DNA from: Antarcticimicrobium sediminis
GTDB lineage: Bacteria; Pseudomonadota; Alphaproteobacteria; Rhodobacterales; Rhodobacteraceae
Assembly: GCF_004348975.1 (NCBI RefSeq)
Contig: NZ_SMFP01000002.1
Coordinates: 398,939-462,938, forward strand
Direction: 5' to 3'
Length of the DNA: 64,000 nt
Of this stretch, positions 60,638 through 64,000 are shown piece after piece (the first letter of the stretch is position 1; the number at the start of each line of letters is the position of its first letter). The notes below the pieces were generated by a model. The model was not told where the DNA came from and ran no database searches. It saw only the letters and a program-made list of their open reading frames with translations. The position numbers and the translations under genes are program-made.

Positions 60638-62059
60638 ATGAGCTTGCATATTCCCTTTGACAATACATTCGCCCGGCTGCCGGGCGCGTTTTTCACCGCA
60701 CAGGCGCCGCAGCCGGTGGCAGAGCCGCAGTTGCTGGCCTTTAACGCCGATCTTGCGCGTCTGTTGGGCATCGAGGCTGGCGATGTGGCGGAGAGGACGC
60801 AGGTGTTTTCCGGCAATCGGCTGCCCGAGGGGGCCACGCCACTGGCGCAGCTGTATTCCGGGCATCAGTTTGGCCAGTACAACCCGCAGCTTGGCGATGG
60901 GCGCGCGGTGCTGTTGGGCGAGGTGGTGGGGACGGACGGGGTGCGCCGCGACATCCAGCTCAAGGGGGCGGGGCGCACGGCCTATTCGCGCGGCGGGGAC
61001 GGGCGCGCCTGGCTGGGGCCGGTGTTGCGGGAATACGTGGTGTCCGAGGCGATGCACGCCCTTGGCATTCCCACCACTCGCGCGTTGGCGGCGGTGGCGA
61101 CAGGCGAGCCGGTTTATCGCCAAGAGGGGGCGCTGCCCGGTGCGGTATTGACACGGGTGGCGGCAAGCCATCTGCGCGTCGGCACGTTTCAGGTCTTTGC
61201 CGCGCGCGGTGATCTTGCCAGCCTGCGGCGGCTGACCGACTATGCCATCGCGCGCCATTATCCCGGCGTCGAGGGGCCGATGGGCTTGCTGAGCGCGGTG
61301 CGCGATGCGCAGGCGCGGCTGGTGGCGCAGTGGATGAGCGTCGGCTTTATTCACGGGGTGATGAACACCGACAATAGTGCGATCTCGGGCGAGACCATTG
61401 ATTACGGGCCTTGTGCCTTTATGGATGTATTTCATCCGCAGACGGTCTTTAGTTCGATCGATCGCAACGGGCGCTATGCCTATGACCGGCAGGCGGAGAT
61501 TGCGGTGTGGAATCTGGCGCAACTGGCTTCCGCGTTGATCCAGCAGATGCAGGATCGCGAGGCGGCGGTAGAGCAGGCCACCGAGATCGTGCACGCGATG
61601 CCCGATCTGATCGAGGCCGAATGGCTGGCCCGGTTTCGCGCCAAGCTGGCGCTGAGCGATGCGCGCGAGGGTGATCGCGATCTGATCGAGGATCTGTTGC
61701 GGCGGATGACGGCGGGGCAGGCGGATTTCACCAATACCTTCCGCGCGCTTGGCTCTGATCGCGCGCGCGATCAGTTCATCGATCCGGCCGCCTATGAGGG
61801 CTGGGAAGCGGCGTGGCTTGCACGGCGCGACGGATTGCCCATGCCGGGGCCGATGATCGCGGCGGCGAACCCTGTCTTCATCCCGCGCAACCATCGGGTG
61901 GAGCAGATGATCGCGGCGGCGGTGGCGGGGGACTATGCGCCGTTCCACCGGATGAACGCGGTGCTGTCGCGCCCCTATGATGATCAGCCAGAGGCCGATG
62001 ATCTGACCCGGTCACCGCTGCCGAGTGAGGTGGTCGAGGCGACCTTTTGCGGCACGTAA
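60638..62059 (+). CDS. selO: Protein adenylyltransferase SelO
   Basis: SelO is a pseudokinase-fold enzyme that AMPylates proteins in redox control. The 473-residue protein has FGQYNPQLGDGRAVLLGEV, LKGAGRTAYSRGGDGRAWLGPVLREY and HGVMNTDNSAISGETIDYGPCAFMD with the active-site Asp-Asn set. The C-terminus ends ATFCGT, with a cysteine at the position of selenocysteine in the eukaryotic protein. ATG at 60638. It is convergent with the EamA gene, only 5 bases apart. Confidence 0.93.
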   Translation: MSLHIPFDNTFARLPGAFFTAQAPQPVAEPQLLAFNADLARLLGIEAGDVAERTQVFSGNRLPEGATPLAQLYSGHQFGQYNPQLGDGRAVLLGEVVGTDGVRRDIQLKGAGRTAYSRGGDGRAWLGPVLREYVVSEAMHALGIPTTRALAAVATGEPVYRQEGALPGAVLTRVAASHLRVGTFQVFAARGDLASLRRLTDYAIARHYPGVEGPMGLLSAVRDAQARLVAQWMSVGFIHGVMNTDNSAISGETIDYGPCAFMDVFHPQTVFSSIDRNGRYAYDRQAEIAVWNLAQLASALIQQMQDREAAVEQATEIVHAMPDLIEAEWLARFRAKLALSDAREGDRDLIEDLLRRMTAGQADFTNTFRALGSDRARDQFIDPAAYEGWEAAWLARRDGLPMPGPMIAAANPVFIPRNHRVEQMIAAAVAGDYAPFHRMNAVLSRPYDDQPEADDLTRSPLPSEVVEATFCGT

Positions 62060-62064
62060 CGTGT

Positions 62065-62940
62065 CTATTTGCGGTTGATCAGCAGGATTCCCAGCGCCAC
62101 CAGCGCCAGCGCGCCCCAGACTTGCAGGCCGATCCGTTCGCCCAGAATCAGCCAGCCGAACAGGACGGCGAAGACCGGCGAGAGAAAGCTGAACGAGGCC
62201 ACCGCCGAGGCGCGAAAGATCGACATCAGGTGAAACCAGACGATATAGCCCAGCCCGACGACGCAGACCGCCTGAAAGGCGAGCCCGGCATAGTGGATCG
62301 GTTGCGGATCGCGGATGAGCGGGCCAAACAGTGGCGCCAGAACCAGCAGGATCGGGGCCGAGACCGCCACCTGAAGCAACAGCTGCATCACCGGGCTGAT
62401 CCGGGTCAGCGGCGTCATGCGCAACAGCAGGATGATGCTGGCCCAACCCAGCGCGGCGATCAGGGCCAGCAGATCGCCCAGCAGGCTGGCCTGCCCGTTG
62501 GAGCGGTCGGCCAGTGCCAGAACAACGCCCGCCAACGCCAGCGCCATGCCGACCCCTGCCGCCGGGGTGATCCGTTCGCCGGGCAACCACAGATGCGCCG
62601 CAAAGCCGAGCCAGACCGGCATCGAATAAAAGATGATCGAGGCGCGCGCCACGGTGGTCAGGTCGAGCGCGACATACAGGCAGGCGAATTCAAAGGCAAA
62701 GGCCATCCCCGACAGCAGGCCCCAGATCAGCGCCGCGCGCGGTGCTGTCACCGGCACCCGGCGGGCGCGCATCCAGATCAGCACGACCAACGCCGCCCCG
62801 GCCGAGCGTAGCCCGGCCTGAAACACCGGGGCAAAGCCCTCGCCGGTGATTTTGACGACCACTTGGTTAAAGGCCAGCAGCAGGGCAAACCCGGTCAGGG
62901 CAGCGGCCCCAGCGGGATCCATCGCGCGTTTTTCAGTCAT
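62065..62940 (-). CDS. EamA/DMT-family transporter
   Basis: A 291-residue membrane protein with ten hydrophobic segments in two EamA repeats (about residues 5-140 and 150-290). GEGFAPVFQAGLRSAGAAL and ASAVASFSFLSPVFAVLFGWLILGE are typical of drug/metabolite transporters. The ATG at 62940 is chosen; the open frame runs 32 codons upstream without conservation and an ATG six codons in is also possible. Substrate unknown. Confidence 0.86.
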   Translation of the reverse strand: MTEKRAMDPAGAAALTGFALLLAFNQVVVKITGEGFAPVFQAGLRSAGAALVVLIWMRARRVPVTAPRAALIWGLLSGMAFAFEFACLYVALDLTTVARASIIFYSMPVWLGFAAHLWLPGERITPAAGVGMALALAGVVLALADRSNGQASLLGDLLALIAALGWASIILLLRMTPLTRISPVMQLLLQVAVSAPILLVLAPLFGPLIRDPQPIHYAGLAFQAVCVVGLGYIVWFHLMSIFRASAVASFSFLSPVFAVLFGWLILGERIGLQVWGALALVALGILLINRK

Positions 62941-63072
62941 GCGCCCAAAGGATGTGCAGGACAGGGAACTGTCAAGAGCATGTAAATTTCCGGGGCTTGC
63001 ACCGCCGGGCCGCATCGGCGCAAGTGGGCGAGACATCTGCGTCGAACCCGGAACCTATGGGGAGCCTAGGAA

Positions 63073-63780
63073 ATGAGCGACAGCCCCGCCCTGCGCCTTG
63101 CCAGTTACAACATCCAGAAATGCGTCGGGTTGGATCTGCGGCGCAAGCCACGGCGCATCCTGCAGGTGCTGGCCCGGTTGCGGGCGCAGGTGGTGGTGTT
63201 GCAGGAGGCGGACAAGCGGTTGCCGCCACGCCCGGCGGCCTTGCCGCATTTCGTGCTGGAGGAAGCCGGCTGGGAGGTGGCCGATCTGGGCGGGGCCGGC
63301 TCGCTGGGGTGGCATGGCAACGCGGTGATCTGGCGCAAGGGCGTGGTCAGCTTGCGCGACATGGGCCAAATCGATCTGCCGGGGCTGGAGCCGCGCGGCG
63401 CGGTCTGGGTTGAATTTGACAGCCCGCTCGGCCCGCTCAGGGTGGTGGGGCTGCATCTGGGTCTGGTGGGGCAGTCGCGTCGGCTGCAGGTTTTGCATCT
63501 GGCGCAGGCCTGTGCGCTGTTGCCGCCGATGCCGATGATCTGGGCCGGCGATTTCAACGAGTGGTCGGGGAAATCCATGTTGGAGAAACTGGCGCCCCGG
63601 ATGCAGTTTCTGCCGCGCCGGGCAAGCTTTCCGGCGTTGCGCCCGCTGGGGGCGTTGGACCGGATCGCGTTGAGCGCGGGGCTGGCCGCGCGCGGGCATG
63701 GGGTGCATCTGGAGCAACCGGCGCATATTGCCTCGGACCATTTGCCGATCTGGGCGGATATCGTGGCGCAGGGGCGCTAG
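63073..63780 (+). CDS. Endonuclease/exonuclease/phosphatase-family protein
   Basis: A 235-residue metal-dependent hydrolase of the EEP family. It has SYNIQKCVGLD at the start, VVVLQEADKR with the metal-binding Glu, the HLGL motif, GDFNEWSG and the ASDHLPIWADI end with the catalytic His. It is probably a phosphodiesterase or nuclease of unknown target. The ATG follows AGGAA. A strong terminator follows it. Confidence 0.88.
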   Translation: MSDSPALRLASYNIQKCVGLDLRRKPRRILQVLARLRAQVVVLQEADKRLPPRPAALPHFVLEEAGWEVADLGGAGSLGWHGNAVIWRKGVVSLRDMGQIDLPGLEPRGAVWVEFDSPLGPLRVVGLHLGLVGQSRRLQVLHLAQACALLPPMPMIWAGDFNEWSGKSMLEKLAPRMQFLPRRASFPALRPLGALDRIALSAGLAARGHGVHLEQPAHIASDHLPIWADIVAQGR

Positions 63781-63812
63781 GGCGCGCGGCTTGTCGTTCT
63801 GACGGAAACGAA

Positions 63813-63837
63813 AAAGCCCCGCACATGGCGGGGCTTT
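63813..63837. terminator. Bidirectional terminator after the EEP-family gene
   Basis: AAAGCCCCGC pairs with GCGGGGCTTT around ACATG, with an A-run before it. It lies between the EEP gene and the convergent gene at the window end. Confidence 0.9.
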
Positions 63838-63862
63838 GCGTGATGTTCAGGTGAGAGCGGGA

Positions 63863-64000
63863 TTAGGCTGCTTGACGGCCACGGTTCTGGCCGCCGGCGC
63901 CGCCGGCACCGCCGCCGCCAGAGCGACGCCGACGTGGGCCGCCGCCACCGGGCTTGCCGCCACCACCGGGTTTGCCACCGCCATAGCCGCCGCCGCCGCC
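63863..64000 (-). CDS. Gly/Arg-rich C-terminal tail of a gene cut by the window end
   Basis: The last 45 codons of a minus-strand gene end at a TAA at 63863. The tail is Gly-rich with basic groups (PRRRRSGGGG, GGQNRGRQAA) and one Tyr, with KPGGGG repeated. Such tails are common on RNA-binding proteins such as DEAD-box RNA helicases of this group, but the catalytic part lies outside the window. Only the tail and its stop are certain. Confidence 0.6.
   Translation of the reverse strand, partial: GGGGGYGGGKPGGGGKPGGGGPRRRRSGGGGAGGAGGQNRGRQAA

Overview
The window is a high-GC, gene-dense stretch of a chromosome. It most resembles a marine Roseobacter-group Rhodobacteraceae (Alphaproteobacteria). 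Evidence: the runs rpmF-plsX-fabH-ihfA-merR and trpG-trpD-trpC-moaC-moeA-lexA, an alphaproteobacterial SOS box (GTTC-N7-GTTC) at both lexA and uvrA, a long tandem-domain dCTP deaminase, an FNR-type TTGAC-N4-GTCAA site, and many short overlapping operons. I see no phage, insertion sequence, integrase or CRISPR array. About 66 protein genes and one tRNA fill nearly all of it, and no gap exceeds 300 bases.

Layout. 1-10.9 kb: end of an AsmA-like protein, queA, an MFS transporter, a DUF924 protein, dihydrolipoyl dehydrogenase, a small methyltransferase, a rhodanese gene divergent from SOS-boxed uvrA, a patatin lipase and a DUF2892 protein. 11-21 kb: valine catabolism (isobutyryl-CoA dehydrogenase, 3-hydroxyisobutyryl-CoA hydrolase joined in frame to 3-hydroxyisobutyrate dehydrogenase, and mmsA with a divergent LysR regulator), with a YbdK-type ligase, a methyltransferase, a Tat-exported L,D-transpeptidase and an exported DsrE-like protein behind an FNR-type site. 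21-34.5 kb: central metabolism and information genes: CBS protein, coaD, an unlisted 47-residue membrane protein, gap with paired operator-like repeats, DUF808, gltA, gltX, comEC, lexA, moeA, moaC, trpC, trpD and trpG.

34.7-48.8 kb: YibQ-like protein, PiT phosphate transporter, NUDIX hydrolase, GH25 lipoprotein, xthA, erpA, dgt, argS, then a tightly overlapped SPOR-nagZ-scpA-scpB run, a Q/P-rich small protein and dCTP deaminase. 48.9-54.8 kb: tRNA-Pro(GGG) and merR-ihfA-fabH-plsX-rpmF with yceD, then bamE and olsB. 54.8-64 kb: ABC-F ATPase, a short-chain 3-hydroxyacyl-CoA dehydrogenase, tyrS, anmK, a DUF985 cupin, selO, an EamA transporter, an EEP-family hydrolase and the Gly/Arg-rich tail of a gene running off the end.

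How it fits together. Most genes are core. The valine pathway (acyl-CoA dehydrogenase, hydrolase, dehydrogenase, MmsA) would take isobutyryl-CoA to propionyl-CoA. A TGAACG-N2-CGTT element sits just upstream of both the acyl-CoA dehydrogenase and the distant short-chain dehydrogenase, which suggests one TetR-type regulator of acyl-CoA catabolism. nagZ, anmK, the L,D-transpeptidase, the GH25 lipoprotein and the SPOR protein serve peptidoglycan turnover. I found no clear new multi-gene system. The most unusual items are the fused valine-pathway ORF, the shared TetR-like site, the FNR-linked exported DsrE protein and the overlooked small ORF.
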